A stretch of 64,000 bases of DNA from Nannocystis punicea. GTDB lineage: Bacteria; Myxococcota_A; Polyangia; Nannocystales; Nannocystaceae. Made by a program: the position numbers and the translations under genes. The stretch spans positions 1,302,001 to 1,366,000 of the forward strand of contig NZ_CP114040.1 in assembly GCF_026965555.1 (NCBI RefSeq), in the 5' to 3' direction. Positions 1-9,132 of this stretch are shown one piece after another. The notes beneath the pieces were generated by a model. The model saw nothing but the letters and a program-made list of their open reading frames with translations. It had not been told where the DNA came from and did not search any database. Each line of letters begins with the position of its first letter. Within the stretch, counting starts at the first letter, position 1.

Positions 1-81
1 GACGCTGTGTTCAGGAACAGGGCGAACCAGCTCGTCAAGGACGACTGGTACGTGTACCTCGGCGGGGCGTTCCACTTCTGA
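1..81 (+). CDS. C-terminal end of an outer-membrane-type protein (partial)
   Basis: The window opens inside a coding frame whose last 26 residues end in LGGAFHF before a TGA at 79-81. A short amphipathic strand with a terminal Phe is the usual C-terminal signature of outer-membrane beta-barrels, so this is probably the tail of such a protein. Nothing upstream is visible, so the family cannot be named. It converges on the DUF305 gene with about 45 bp between the two stops. Confidence 0.5.
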   Translation, partial: DAVFRNRANQLVKDDWYVYLGGAFHF

Positions 82-126
82 GCGCGCGCGACACGACACG
101 CGGCAGCGAAGGAGGCTCGCCAGCCG

Positions 127-642
127 CTACATCGTCAGCATCGCCACGAACTCGCCGATCTCCCGCGCCTGGGTCAGGACGATCTGGTCCGCCATCGTAC
201 GCAGCTCGGCGCGCCGGAGGTACGGCAGGCTCTGGTGCGACATCGTGATCGCGTCGGCGTGATGAGGGATCATCGCCTCGAGGAATCCGCGATCCAGCGC
301 CGGACCTGACAGCGCCATGAGCTTCTCCATGTCCGCCATCGAGTGCGGGTCATGCCGCTCCGGCACGATGTCGTAGCCCGTCAGCTGCGCGCGGATCGCT
401 CGCATCTGCGAGATCTCCGGCGCCTGGGCCTCCTTGATCATCCTCGCCACCGCCTTGACCGCAGGGCTGTCGCCGCGTTCGAGCTCCATGTCCGCCATCT
501 CGATGGCGGCCTGATGATGCGGGACCATCGCGTCGATGAACTCGACGTCCGACTCGGGGCTCTCCATACATTCGTCGTGCTCGCCGGTGTCGCAGGCGAG
601 GATGGCGCCGAGCGCGAGCAATCGCAGAGTGTGGAACGACAT
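127..642 (-). CDS. DUF305 family lipoprotein
   Basis: This 171-aa protein starts at the ATG at 642, which has a GGGAGG ribosome site six bases upstream; an open frame runs on to 726 but without signal-peptide character. The N-terminus is a lipoprotein signal ending in the lipobox ILAC (Cys17). The mature part holds the two hallmark DUF305 repeats, each with a paired histidine motif (MVPHHQAAIEMA near residue 40 and MIPHHADAITMS near residue 123). DUF305 proteins are four-helix, ferritin-like periplasmic proteins, often found with copper or metal handling genes; the paired HH motifs suggest metal binding, but no metal gene is adjacent here. Confidence 0.85.
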   Translation of the reverse strand: MSFHTLRLLALGAILACDTGEHDECMESPESDVEFIDAMVPHHQAAIEMADMELERGDSPAVKAVARMIKEAQAPEISQMRAIRAQLTGYDIVPERHDPHSMADMEKLMALSGPALDRGFLEAMIPHHADAITMSHQSLPYLRRAELRTMADQIVLTQAREIGEFVAMLTM

Positions 643-889
643 CAGAGCCTCCCGTCGATGTTTGCAAGCATGGCCAATCACGAGGACGCTACAAACGCCG
701 CGCGCAGATCCGTCTGCCACGCCCATGAATCACCACCCGCAGCGCTGGGGCTCCGCGACGGACGCTCGGGGCGGCGGGTGCGCCCGCAGCTGGCAGACTC
801 GAGCATTGCGGAGCGACACCGCATAGGTCAGGCCGGCTCATCCACGGCGATCACGCTTCGTATGCGTGCAGCTGCACGCCATGCCCACT

Positions 890-1120
890 TCACTGGGTGG
901 GCGCAGGGGCCTTGCCGTCGACGGTGAGGCGACCGTATTGGTCGGCGAGGGTGTCGCGCTTGGCGCCGAAGATGCCCTGGAAGGCGAACATCACCATCCA
1001 TGCAAAAAGACCAGCGAAGAAGCCGATCACGAGGATCTGGAGGATCCCCCCGGCGGTGGCGACCGGGGGCTTGGATGCTTCGAGCTCCCACTTGTTGTCG
1101 GCGATTTCGGCGGTAGACAT
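890..1120 (-). CDS. Small single-helix membrane protein, paralog of the gene at 9133-9369
   Basis: This 76-aa protein starts MSTAEI, has one hydrophobic helix at about residues 26-49 and a conserved C-terminal segment TLADQYGRLTVDGK. The gene at 9133-9369 encodes a protein matching it along its whole length, and both share the upstream context GGAGTGARAACC before the ATG, so both are real genes from one family. No known family is recognised. The size and topology (short soluble N-terminus, helix, charged tail) would suit an accessory subunit of a membrane complex; this is inference only. Confidence 0.7.
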   Translation of the reverse strand: MSTAEIADNKWELEASKPPVATAGGILQILVIGFFAGLFAWMVMFAFQGIFGAKRDTLADQYGRLTVDGKAPAPTQ

Positions 1121-1678
1121 GGTTTCACTCCTGGCGCCCGTACGCGAGCACAGCTGATGCTTGCACGAGCGTCTCCCGCGAACAAGGGGCAGCAGATAGA
1201 GCAGACTCGACTACAATGAACAATGTTGCGTCTGGTCTCCCGGGTGCTTTGCAGCGCCGCCGGGAACGCGCGAAGCATTTTTCATGCGATGTTGCATCAG
1301 AATTCGACGGCTCGCTCGAGCGCAGCGTGGCGCCGAACTGCAGCGCCGGGGTCGGCTGCGGCAGGCCGAACCCATGCGTCGAGGGACGTGCTCGAACGAG
1401 GTCCGCCGCAGCGGCGAGGACTCTCAGTCGCGGTCGTCTCCGGCGCTCGATCGATTCGCGCGGCCCGCCATGACGCTGACTCGACGATGCGGGCCGCCAG
1501 CATCCGCGGCAGCAAATACGTGAGCCTGTTGGACGTACAGGGGGTCGCCAGCGCCGCCTCCGAGGTGGCGATCGACGGGGGGTTCCAGTGGACGCCGCGA
1601 CCCGACAAGGAAAGGCCGACGCTGACGGACGGGAAATTCCACGCGGTGCGCAAGGACTGAGCCGCGTGGTCTCGGAGG
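1121..1678. other. Gene-poor stretch with a possible short reading frame
   Basis: No convincing gene fills this 558-bp interval. A plus-strand frame from the ATG at 1487 to a stop at 1660 (57 codons) reads like protein in its second half, with a segment DGGFQWTPRPDKER followed by TLTDGKFHAVRKD, but there is no clear ribosome site and no family is recognised. It could be a small gene or the tail of a decayed one. Confidence 0.25.
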
Positions 1679-2017
1679 TCACGAGCCCAGCGAACCGCCG
1701 ATCACGTGGGCGAGCACGGAGGCGACCGCGGTCACCAAGACCACGGTGATCGCGTAGCGTCGCCAGTGCGCCAGCGTGGCGGGCTCGCCGCTGGCCGTCT
1801 TCCCCGCCCATCGGGTGATGTCCACGCGTCGGGCCACGATCGTCAGCACGACCGTGAGCCAGACGACGCCGTCGAGCACCGAGGGGAACGCGTCCCCGTT
1901 CATGGCGATCACCGCCAGCGACGCGTACACGACCGCGTTGCCGATGAGCATCCAAAACAGTCGGAGTGCGCAGCCCGCCGGAGCAGGTGCGTGGTCGGGG
2001 GTATTCTGTTGTTGCAC
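1679..2017 (-). CDS. Small integral membrane protein
   Basis: This 112-aa protein is read from a GTG at 2017, chosen because GGAGG lies seven bases upstream; the frame stays open for eight more codons. Three hydrophobic segments are visible at about residues 18-39, 45-63 and 86-108, with an Arg/Asp-rich loop (ARRVDITRW) between the second and third. I do not recognise the family. It lies in the same direction as the response regulator gene but about 260 bp downstream of it, so an operon is unlikely. Confidence 0.6.
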   Translation of the reverse strand: MQQQNTPDHAPAPAGCALRLFWMLIGNAVVYASLAVIAMNGDAFPSVLDGVVWLTVVLTIVARRVDITRWAGKTASGEPATLAHWRRYAITVVLVTAVASVLAHVIGGSLGS

Positions 2018-2273
2018 GGGTTCGCCTCCGCAGCCGCACACGGCGGCATGCGAAATGGCGGCCCGACCATTTCAGCGCTCACCTCGACGACCGGGTGAGC
2101 CAAATCCTGCTCCCGACGAACTGTACGCCGGTGCACCCTTGCCTGGAGACTATATCGTGGGAGTAGCGACCTCTGACAAGAAAAAAGCGTGCAGTGCCCT
2201 TCGCGTATGACATGTCGCGCACGAACGCTCGAGGCCGCTGGACGGCCAGCTCGGCGCGAAGATCGCAGCGGCC

Positions 2274-2939
2274 TCAGGCGTCGAGCTGCCACCGGTACCC
2301 GACGCCGCGCACCGTCTCGAGGAGTCGGGCGTGCTCACCCAGCTTGCTGCGCAGGTTCTTCACCGTGGCGTCGACGATGTTGCCGGCGGTGTCCGCGGTC
2401 TGGGCCCAGACCTTCTCGAGGAGCTCGTTACGAGCCACCGGACGACCGGCCTCGGTCATGAGGAGGTATAGGACCGTGAATTCTCGGGGCGACAGCTCGA
2501 GCGGCTGGCCATCCAGGACGGCCACGCGTTCGAGGCGATCGATGCGCATGCCGCCGACTTCGAGGTAGCGGGCGGCCCGGCAGCGGCGACCGAGAGCGCG
2601 CACTCGGGCGAGCAGCTCGCTCACGTCGAAGGGCTTCGACAGGAAGAAGTCGACCCCGGCGTCGAAGCCAGCGATCCGCTCCTGCACGTCGGACTTGGCC
2701 GTAAGCACGAGGATGCCCACCGTATGACCGAGAGCTCGAAGGGCGCGACAGACCGCGAGGCCGTCCGCGGAAGGGAGCGTCCAGTCGAGGACCACGATGT
2801 CGTAGTCGCACTTCATGCACGCCGCGATCGCTCGACTGCCGTCGTCCACCTCGTCCACGCTGTAACCTTCTTCGGAGAGGGCGCGACAGAGGAAGCTGGA
2901 GAGCTTTTTGTTATCCTCGACGACCAGGAGCTTCAGCAT
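2274..2939 (-). CDS. OmpR/PhoB-family response regulator
   Basis: This 221-aa two-domain regulator starts at ATG 2939, with GAGAGG about nine bases upstream; the extra in-frame codons before it (to 3095) do not look like protein. Residues 1-115 are a receiver with the acidic pair VVEDN, phospho-acceptor Asp52 (VVLDWTLPSADG), Thr80 and Lys102 (LSKPFDV). Residues 125-221 are a winged-helix DNA-binding domain with the typical ends ELSPREFTVL and ETVRGVGYRW. No intact sensor kinase adjoins it, so it is an orphan; a kinase fragment does lie at 7853-8009, but no link is shown. Confidence 0.95.
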   Translation of the reverse strand: MLKLLVVEDNKKLSSFLCRALSEEGYSVDEVDDGSRAIAACMKCDYDIVVLDWTLPSADGLAVCRALRALGHTVGILVLTAKSDVQERIAGFDAGVDFFLSKPFDVSELLARVRALGRRCRAARYLEVGGMRIDRLERVAVLDGQPLELSPREFTVLYLLMTEAGRPVARNELLEKVWAQTADTAGNIVDATVKNLRSKLGEHARLLETVRGVGYRWQLDA

Positions 2940-3316
2940 GAGCGCCCACCTCTCGACGAGGTCGTGGGCGGACTGCGGGGTGTACGGGCCGGCGCCGAAA
3001 ATAGCCGTGGCATCTGTCGTCCTCCGCGATCGCGTGAGCGACCCGCAGAGCGGCGGCCCGACCGCTCCAGGAACCTGTGGCGGGGTCGCCGCCACACCCC
3101 ACGTCGGTCCTGACCGACGTGTAAAAATTAATATCCGGCGTGAGCCTCTCCGACAAGAGCGGCATCAAGCAAGAATCTTTCATCACTGCAATGATTCCTG
3201 GCCTGGCGACGGTGCTTTAGAGGCGCGGAGCGGCGTCCGGGTCGCCTCTGCTCTCGGAGAGAACGACGATTTCCGCTTCCTTCAAGCGCAGGCCCCGCGA
3301 GACTACGATTGCGCCG

Positions 3317-5059
3317 ATGAGCGACGAACCCAGGCCTGCGCAGGAGGCCCGCCGTGAGCACCCGCTTCAAGACGCGCTGGCTCGGTGGCTGGGGGTGCCG
3401 ACGGCGCAGCGCGCGGAGATCGTGCGGGACATGTACTCCCGCCATCGCGCCGACGCGGTGAGCTACTGGCTGCAGCTGGTGCTGGCGACCGGCATCGCCA
3501 CGCTGGGTCTCGTGCTCAGCAGCACCGGCGTGGTCATCGGCGCGATGCTGATCTCGCCGCTGATGTCGCCGATCGTCGGGCTCGGCATGGGCCTGGCGGT
3601 GGGCTCGCCGCTGCTGACCCTGCGATCGATGTTCCGCGTGGCCGCGAGCATTGTGTGGGTCGTCCTCCTGGCGGCAGGGCTGACCGTCGGCTTGCCGTTC
3701 CACGAGACGACGACGGAGATCGCGGCCCGCACCTCGCCGACCGTGCTGGACCTTGCGGTGGCTGCGTTCTGCGCGCTGGCGGCGGGCTTCACGACGGCCC
3801 GCCAGAGCGCGGACACCACCAGCGCCGCGGCGGGGACGGCGATCGGCATCTCGCTGGTGCCGCCGCTGTGTGTGGCCGGTTACGGGCTCGGCGTGAGCCA
3901 GTGGAACATCGCCGGCGGCGCGCTGCTGCTGTTCACGGCCAACTTCTGCGCGATCATCTTTTGCTCGGCGCTCCTGTTCATCGGGCTCGGCTTCAACCAC
4001 GTGGTGCTCGCGGAGGACGGCGCGTCCGGCGTCGGTACTCGCCTGCAGCGCTTCTTCGGCGCGCGCTACGGGGTGATGTGGCGTCTCGTGCTCCCCGCGC
4101 TGTTGCTCGCCAGCGTGTACGTCCCGCTGCGCGCGGCGCTCGGCGAAGTGGCGTGGAAGATCCGCGTCCGCGACGCCGTGACGCGTATCCTCGCCGAGGT
4201 CGCCCCCGATGACCGCTCCTTCCGCACCGCGCTCGCCGTCGAGTCCAGCGGCGTGAGCGTGCGCCTGGCGCTCATCGGCTCGCCCGAGGAGGCGCACGCG
4301 GTCGAGACGCAGCTCCGGTCGCGCATCGCCACGGCCGCGGGGCTCGAGCCGGAGGTCGACGTCACGGCGGTGGCCGACGAGCGCTCGTTGCAGAAGATCG
4401 CCGCGTCCATGGTCACGCCACCCCCGCCGGCCACGCCGCCGCCGGCGCCTCAGCCGCGACCGTCGTCGCTCCGCAAGCCGATCGAGGAGGCGCTCGCGGC
4501 CCACTGGCCCGAGGTCGGCGGCGCGCTGCAAGGCTGGCAGCTGGAGTTCGGAGCGGAGCGACCGACCCTCCGCATCCGTCATCAGGGTCCGGCGCTCGGC
4601 GCAGCGGGGGAGGCGTTGCTGGCCGACTTCGTGGGTCTCGCGCTCGGTGAGTCGGTCGCAGTCCGGACCGAACCTGTCCTCACGGGCAGGTGGAGCTCGG
4701 AGGGCCTCCCGCCGCACGAGTTTCTCGGTGCGCTGGCCCGCGGACTCGCGGTCGGACGCCATGCGAGCGGGACGCGCGCGTGCGTGGAGCGGCCGAAGAC
4801 GCCCGATGGACCTCCGGGCGAAGGCGAGCCGTCGCGTCCTGAAGGGGTCGAGCTCGCTCGCACCGCCGACCTGCTGCTGGACGCGTTCGCCGGCCCTGGC
4901 GTCGAAGTGCGAGACGGGGTCGTGTGGGCCATCGACCTGGTGGCTGGCCCATGTCCGCCGCTGCACGAGCCCGTCGGTGGGGGGACCGGGGGTACAGAAG
5001 CCGCCAGCATGACGGGTGGCGGTCAGCCGGCAGCCCGCGAAGGCGCCACGAGCGACTGA
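3317..5059 (+). CDS. DUF389 family membrane protein
   Basis: This 580-aa protein has a hydrophobic N-terminal half with about seven to eight membrane segments (first ones at roughly 48-70, 72-96 and 106-126). It carries the family hallmark GAMLISPLMSPIVG at 75-88 and the polar run FTTARQSADTTSAAAGTAIG. That is the DUF389/TIGR00341 core, which is usually shorter (about 300-450 aa). A Pro-rich hinge (around residues 370-385) leads into a soluble tail of some 200 residues that I cannot assign. The substrate of this family is not established. The gene meets the hydrolase gene tail to tail with one base between the stop codons. Confidence 0.85.
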   Translation: MSDEPRPAQEARREHPLQDALARWLGVPTAQRAEIVRDMYSRHRADAVSYWLQLVLATGIATLGLVLSSTGVVIGAMLISPLMSPIVGLGMGLAVGSPLLTLRSMFRVAASIVWVVLLAAGLTVGLPFHETTTEIAARTSPTVLDLAVAAFCALAAGFTTARQSADTTSAAAGTAIGISLVPPLCVAGYGLGVSQWNIAGGALLLFTANFCAIIFCSALLFIGLGFNHVVLAEDGASGVGTRLQRFFGARYGVMWRLVLPALLLASVYVPLRAALGEVAWKIRVRDAVTRILAEVAPDDRSFRTALAVESSGVSVRLALIGSPEEAHAVETQLRSRIATAAGLEPEVDVTAVADERSLQKIAASMVTPPPPATPPPAPQPRPSSLRKPIEEALAAHWPEVGGALQGWQLEFGAERPTLRIRHQGPALGAAGEALLADFVGLALGESVAVRTEPVLTGRWSSEGLPPHEFLGALARGLAVGRHASGTRACVERPKTPDGPPGEGEPSRPEGVELARTADLLLDAFAGPGVEVRDGVVWAIDLVAGPCPPLHEPVGGGTGGTEAASMTGGGQPAAREGATSD

Positions 5060-5060
5060 A

Positions 5061-6056
5061 TCAGTGTGCAACGCTGTCGACGAGCTCGTTCAAGAGTTGT
5101 GCGACTTGCTCGGCGTGTTCTCGCTGCGTGAGCAGGGACATGTGGCTTGCCCCCTCGATCGTCACGTGCCGGCCATGCTTCGAGAGGCCCGCGATCTCCG
5201 CGTGCAGCCGCTGATTCAGCGCGAGGATGTCGGCGGACATTCCTTCCATCGGCTCCGTCCCGCTGACGACGACGACCGGCCGCTCGCCGAGGGAGATGTT
5301 CGACCGCGCGGCGGCCATGGTCTTTTCCCAGGCGGCGAACTCCTTCTGCGAGGCTCGCACGTGCGTCGCCGCCGAGGTGAACATGCATCCGGCCCGGTAG
5401 TCGTCGGCGGGTAACCCGGCGTGGAGTTGGCCGAGAGGGTTTGCCAACCGCAGCAGGCCCACGTACGTCAGGTCCGCGGCGACGGACAGGACTCGGACGA
5501 CGCGCTCGTGCGCCTCGCGGGCCTCGGGCGGGAACCGTTCCAGCTGATCGGGGTGGGAGGGCTCGATGAAGCCGAGCGCGACCACGTTGTCGGGGTAATG
5601 GGTGGCGAAGATCCGGATCAGCGCGCCTCCGAGCGAGTGACCGACCAGGACGTAGGGTCCGGGCTCGCCTGCGTTCCGCAGGAGCACGTGCAGACGCCTG
5701 GCCGCGGCGACGCCGTCGTGGGGGGCTGCATCTTCGCTCCAACCAAGCCCGGCGCGGTCGTACGAGCAGACGCGGGTGTGCTCGGCCAGCTTCGGCTGGA
5801 TCCACGCCCACGCCTGGGCGAAGCCGAACGCCCCGGCTTCGAGGATGACGGTCGGTCCGCCTTCGCCAGTGCAGTGAAGGTGCATCGAGATGTCGTCCAC
5901 GGTGACGAGCCGGCCAGGCGCATGGAGGGCGTGTCGATCCAGCGCTTGCCCGATCTGCTGGAAACTGGCGCCGAGCAGCGCGAGCCCCGCGAGCGCCATC
6001 AAGGTGCCGAGGAAGAACTTGCGGAGTCGGCGGAAGAGCGAGGACGCAACGGCCAT
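5061..6056 (-). CDS. Membrane-anchored alpha/beta hydrolase
   Basis: This 331-aa protein has a positively charged start and one hydrophobic helix (about residues 14-31), followed by an alpha/beta-hydrolase fold. The nucleophile elbow is GHSLGG with Ser141, preceded by the YDRAGLGWSE strand-loop near 99-108 typical of serine hydrolases. The catalytic His is likely in EGASHMSLL near residue 300, and the acid may be the Glu/Asp of VVVSGTEPMEGM. The helix suggests it is tethered to the membrane with the catalytic domain outside the cytoplasm. The substrate cannot be read from the sequence. Confidence 0.85.
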   Translation of the reverse strand: MAVASSLFRRLRKFFLGTLMALAGLALLGASFQQIGQALDRHALHAPGRLVTVDDISMHLHCTGEGGPTVILEAGAFGFAQAWAWIQPKLAEHTRVCSYDRAGLGWSEDAAPHDGVAAARRLHVLLRNAGEPGPYVLVGHSLGGALIRIFATHYPDNVVALGFIEPSHPDQLERFPPEAREAHERVVRVLSVAADLTYVGLLRLANPLGQLHAGLPADDYRAGCMFTSAATHVRASQKEFAAWEKTMAAARSNISLGERPVVVVSGTEPMEGMSADILALNQRLHAEIAGLSKHGRHVTIEGASHMSLLTQREHAEQVAQLLNELVDSVAH

Positions 6057-6462
6057 GACTTCCGAACAAGCATGCAGGATGGAAGCGCCCCGATCGAGGC
6101 GCAGCTGGCGCTTTGCGGCTTTCGGAGTGACGTAATCGTTAACGGCTCTTTATCTGAATTCCGAGACAGGTGAGAGTTCGACGACCTCCGCAGCTCACAA
6201 ATGGCCGCCAAGCTCGACTCCCTTGGTTGTCCGGCCCTGCGGGCTCTCACTTTCTCCGGGGGGCGAGGCGCTCTACCCGGGATGCTGTCGGCCTGGACGA
6301 CGGCGCCCTCGACCCGCGGCGGCACCTTTGGAGACGAACAGCGCCCCGGCGAGGACACCGTCGCGTGGTCCGTCGCCGAGCCTCAGCGTTGGTAGCGAGA
6401 GATCGCCGCGCGGATCGCAGGCTGACCGCGTCGTGATATCGTCGCGCCCGGAGGAGCAATTG
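6057..6462. other. Intergenic, no gene seen
   Basis: About 400 bp without a convincing reading frame. It should hold the promoter of the hydrolase gene on the minus strand. A good ribosome site (GGAGGAGCAATTG) sits at its right end in front of the sulfatase remnant, which suggests that the upstream end of that gene is still original. Confidence 0.5.
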
Positions 6463-6870
6463 ATGGCGCGGCGTCCCAACGTCGCAACCGAATTCCACCG
6501 TCATTACGCCGCCTCCGTCGCCAGCGCGCCGAGCCGGGCCAGCCTGTTCACCGGCCATTATCCGACCCTCCACGGCGTCCGCGCCACCGACGGCGCCGCC
6601 AAGGCCGCCCGCGATCCCGACGTGTATTGGCTCGATCCGAACACCGTCCCGACCATGGGCCATTACTCCCGTGCCGCCGGCGATCGTACCTACTACCGCG
6701 GCAAGTGGCACGTCTCGCACGCCGACCTCGTCACCCCCGACACCCATGAATCGCTGGCGAGCAGCGACGACGCCGGCGCCCCGCTCTTCGACACCACCGC
6801 CCTCTACGCTGCCAGCGAGCGGCTCGCCCCACACGGCTTCTCCGGGTGGATCGGCTCCCGGGGAGCGGCT
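6463..6870 (+). pseudogene. Sulfatase remnant with internal deletion
   Basis: From the ATG at 6463, with a strong GGAGGAG site, the frame begins MARRPNV, the usual sulfatase start. It then jumps straight to FHRHYAASVASAPSRASLFTG, the segment carrying the formylglycine site (here Ser-type, S-A-P-S-R). The 40 or so residues in between, which include the metal-binding Asp pair, are missing. The frame goes on through DPDVYWLDPNTVPTMGHY and YYRGKWHVSHADL, typical of the family, to HGFSGWIG near 6860, then runs into unrelated sequence. About three quarters of the enzyme is lost, so it cannot be active. Confidence 0.65.
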
Positions 6871-6977
6871 GCCCCGACTCGCGGAGCTCGCCGTGGACGG
6901 CGAGGCGGGGCGCGTGTGGCTGGGAGCGATGCGGCCGTCGCTGGTGTTCGTCGAGCCTCGGCGTTCGATGGGCCCGT

Positions 6978-7493
6978 TCAGAAACCCGTCACCACGGTCA
7001 CCCACTGGCTCGTGTATTCGTTGTTCTGCGTCGGCGGCCTCACGTAGAACAGGGCCTCATAGGCGGTCGCCCAATTCGTCCCGGCCAGTTGCTTCCACAG
7101 GCGGATGAAATCGTCGGCGCGCTGCGGCGTGCTGATGCGGACGGAGTTGTTGAGGTAGGTCTGGATGAGGAAGGCGGAGCCGCCGGCGTCGAAGAAGACG
7201 TTGAAGTTGTGATTGGCCCCGGAGTCCTTGAAGGCCATCGAGAAGTTGACGAATGTCTGCTCGGCGAATCGGTCGGGCCATTGAGAGGCGTCTCGCCCGT
7301 AGTTATTCTGGGCCTGGGTGCCGCGCGATGCGGTCTCCACGTATTCCAGGTTCGCCCCGGCGAAGAAGTTGCAGGACCAGTCCTTATTGCTCTTCTTATC
7401 GCTCGAGAGCGAGGGCAGGCTGAAGCTCTTGTCCAGATCGTGGAGAGCCTTGTTGGTGGCGTCGAGAACCAGCGAATTGGTGATGGTGGGCAT
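6978..7493 (-). CDS. Hypothetical protein, 171 aa
   Basis: The ATG at 7493 is preceded by AGGAGGAATCC, a near-perfect ribosome site, so this is very likely expressed. The protein has no signal peptide or membrane helix and is rich in Asn, Gln, Ser and aromatic residues (for example WSCNFFAGANLEYVE and NHNFNVFFDAGGSAFLIQTY), unlike the Ala/Arg/Gly-rich neighbours. Its lower GC codon use suggests recent acquisition. I do not recognise the family. It lies between two decayed genes (sulfatase and histidine kinase fragments), so this part of the window looks like a turnover site. Confidence 0.6.
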   Translation of the reverse strand: MPTITNSLVLDATNKALHDLDKSFSLPSLSSDKKSNKDWSCNFFAGANLEYVETASRGTQAQNNYGRDASQWPDRFAEQTFVNFSMAFKDSGANHNFNVFFDAGGSAFLIQTYLNNSVRISTPQRADDFIRLWKQLAGTNWATAYEALFYVRPPTQNNEYTSQWVTVVTGF

Positions 7494-7852
7494 GGATTCC
7501 TCCTGAGCGTCGGGGCACCGAAAATGACGACGGTCCGCGCGGATGCGCGTGGCTGCTGTCCATCAACAGAGCGCAGCGGCGGCCGGACGTCGAGCGAGAA
7601 ATGGCGCGGGGCAATGGGCGGTTGCGACCGCTTCGGCGTATCGGTGTTCGCTCGATCGCGGTGGATAGTGGCGCGTGAACGCGGTTTATAATGCGTCGAG
7701 ACGCGTAGATCGCGAGTCGGCGGATTCGGGCGGGTCGCGCCGGGCCGCGCGCGAAGGAGCGCTCGCGTGTGAATTGCGCCTCCGCGATCGCGCTGCGCGT
7801 GTGGCGATCCCGAGCTCGGGAGAGCGCTCGAGGTGGAGCCGGCCTCGATTTC

Positions 7853-8009
7853 TCACGGTGAGGAAGACTCTCGCAGCTCGACGACTTTCGGAGATCGGCC
7901 GTACTGGATCGCGTTGCTGACGAAGTTCGACACGACTCGCGCGAGGCGGTCTACCTCATCGACTTCGATTTCGGCCACCTCGGCCATGCCCTGCGCGACG
8001 GGCTCGCAT
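7853..8009 (-). pseudogene. Histidine kinase fragment (ATPase N-box)
   Basis: Reading leftwards, one frame encodes a segment running from EVDEVDRLARVVSNFVSN to AIQYGRSPKVVEL and then stops. The DRL-x-RVVSNFVSNAIQYG pattern is the N-box of the HATPase domain of sensor histidine kinases, with the ATP-binding Asn. The segment has no start codon, no His-box helix before it in the same frame and no G boxes after it, so it is a remnant of about 50 codons. The surrounding 7494-8243 holds no other gene that I can support. Confidence 0.5.
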
Positions 8010-8243
8010 GCAGCTCCGGACGATCAGGTGCGGCGGCGCCTGCCCGAACCGCTGGCTGACCCCGCCACCCGGCGCTGACGAGGTCGCAGGCCGGGCCGGC
8101 GGTCGATCCGCGGTCCATGAGTCAGCCGGAGTCGACTGCGCGAGCATGGCCGAATCGCGCGAACGGCGCTTGAGATGTTGGATTTCTCTCGCAGGCGCCC
8201 GAGGACCGCATCCACGGCGATCGAGGTAGGCTGCGCTTCGTCC

Positions 8244-9065
8244 ATGGGCCGCACGCTCTCGCAACTCCTCGCAGTGTCGCTGGCGTGCGCCGTGGCGGCT
8301 CCCGTGCGGGCGTCGGAGCCGGCTCCTGCGGCGCCGGCGGGGGTCGAAAGCTCGGCGAGCGAGGAGCGGCCGGCCGAGGATGTCCCGACCGCGCCGACCG
8401 AGGCACCCGCGCACGAGCACGGAGAGGTCCAGCAGGCCCACGCGCGGGCCGAGCAGGCGCTCGCGGCCGGGCAGCTCGAGCAGGCGCTGACGGAGCTGAA
8501 CTACGTGCTCGCGGCGGCGCCGAGCTGGGCGGCTGCGTATCGCCTGCGGGCGGAGGTCTACGCCCGGCTGGGGGTGGCTCATGCGCCGAGCGCGGCGTTC
8601 CTGCGGGCCGAGGCGCAGGACCTGGCGTACGTCGTCGAGCTCGAGCAGACGGTGGCGGACCGGCCGGAGCTCGAGCGGCGGATCGACGCGCTCTATTTCC
8701 AGGCCAGCGAGGCGGCCCAGATCGAGTCGCGGCGGCGGCGGCTGCGGGCGCCGGCGATGGTGCTGACGGCGCTCGGCATCGCCGGGATCGGGGCCGGCGC
8801 GTTCCTCATCGGCATCACGCCGTCGGACAAGCCGACCGCGTTCGGCCACCGTGACAACGACATCGGCGGGGTCGTCGCGCTCAGCACCGGCGTCGCGCTG
8901 TCGATCACCGCGGCGATCCTCGGCGGCCTCGCGCTGCGCCAGACCCGGCGCGATCGGGCTGTGACGCACTACTACGAGCTGGCGGCGCGCCGCCGCGTCG
9001 AGTGGACCGGCGGGCCGCTGTGGACCCGCGCCGGCGGCGGGCTGCAGCTCGGGCTGCGCTTCTGA
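8244..9065 (+). CDS. Exported TPR-like protein with two C-terminal membrane helices
   Basis: The ATG at 8244 starts a clean signal peptide (MGRTLSQLLAVSLACAVAAP, cut near VRA/SEP); upstream in-frame codons do not look like protein. The mature 273-aa protein has a Pro/Glu/Ala-rich stretch, a TPR-like helical block at about 62-130 (AEQALAAGQLEQALTELNYV) and two hydrophobic segments near 170-190 and 215-240. It ends in GGGLQLGLRF. The layout matches the protein at 54782-55702, which also ends in a short strand with terminal Phe, so the two are probably distant paralogs. Role unknown; envelope location is likely. Confidence 0.75.
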   Translation: MGRTLSQLLAVSLACAVAAPVRASEPAPAAPAGVESSASEERPAEDVPTAPTEAPAHEHGEVQQAHARAEQALAAGQLEQALTELNYVLAAAPSWAAAYRLRAEVYARLGVAHAPSAAFLRAEAQDLAYVVELEQTVADRPELERRIDALYFQASEAAQIESRRRRLRAPAMVLTALGIAGIGAGAFLIGITPSDKPTAFGHRDNDIGGVVALSTGVALSITAAILGGLALRQTRRDRAVTHYYELAARRRVEWTGGPLWTRAGGGLQLGLRF

Positions 9066-9066
9066 G

Positions 9067-9109
9067 CTGTCCGTTGCGACAGGTTCTAAAGGAAGTGTCC
9101 TCGGGGACA
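9067..9109. repeat. Interspersed hairpin pair (CTGTC/GACAG and TGTCC/GGACA)
   Basis: Two small inverted repeats lie directly after the stop at 9065 and before the convergent gene at 9133. The first is CTGTC (9067-9071) with GACAG (9078-9082). The second is TGTCC (9096-9100), TCGG, GGACA (9105-9109). They belong to the hairpin family found throughout the window. Lying between two converging genes they might act as a bidirectional terminator, but there is no T-run. Confidence 0.6.
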
Positions 9110-9132
9110 TCCGGCGAATGGCCGGCGCCCGC

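Noticed and set aside
3128..5071. Long open frame of about 650 codons on the minus strand opposite the DUF389 gene
   Set aside because: It is Arg/Gln/His-rich with no motif or ribosome site; GC-rich coding DNA leaves the opposite strand open. The plus-strand frame has membrane segments and a family hallmark.
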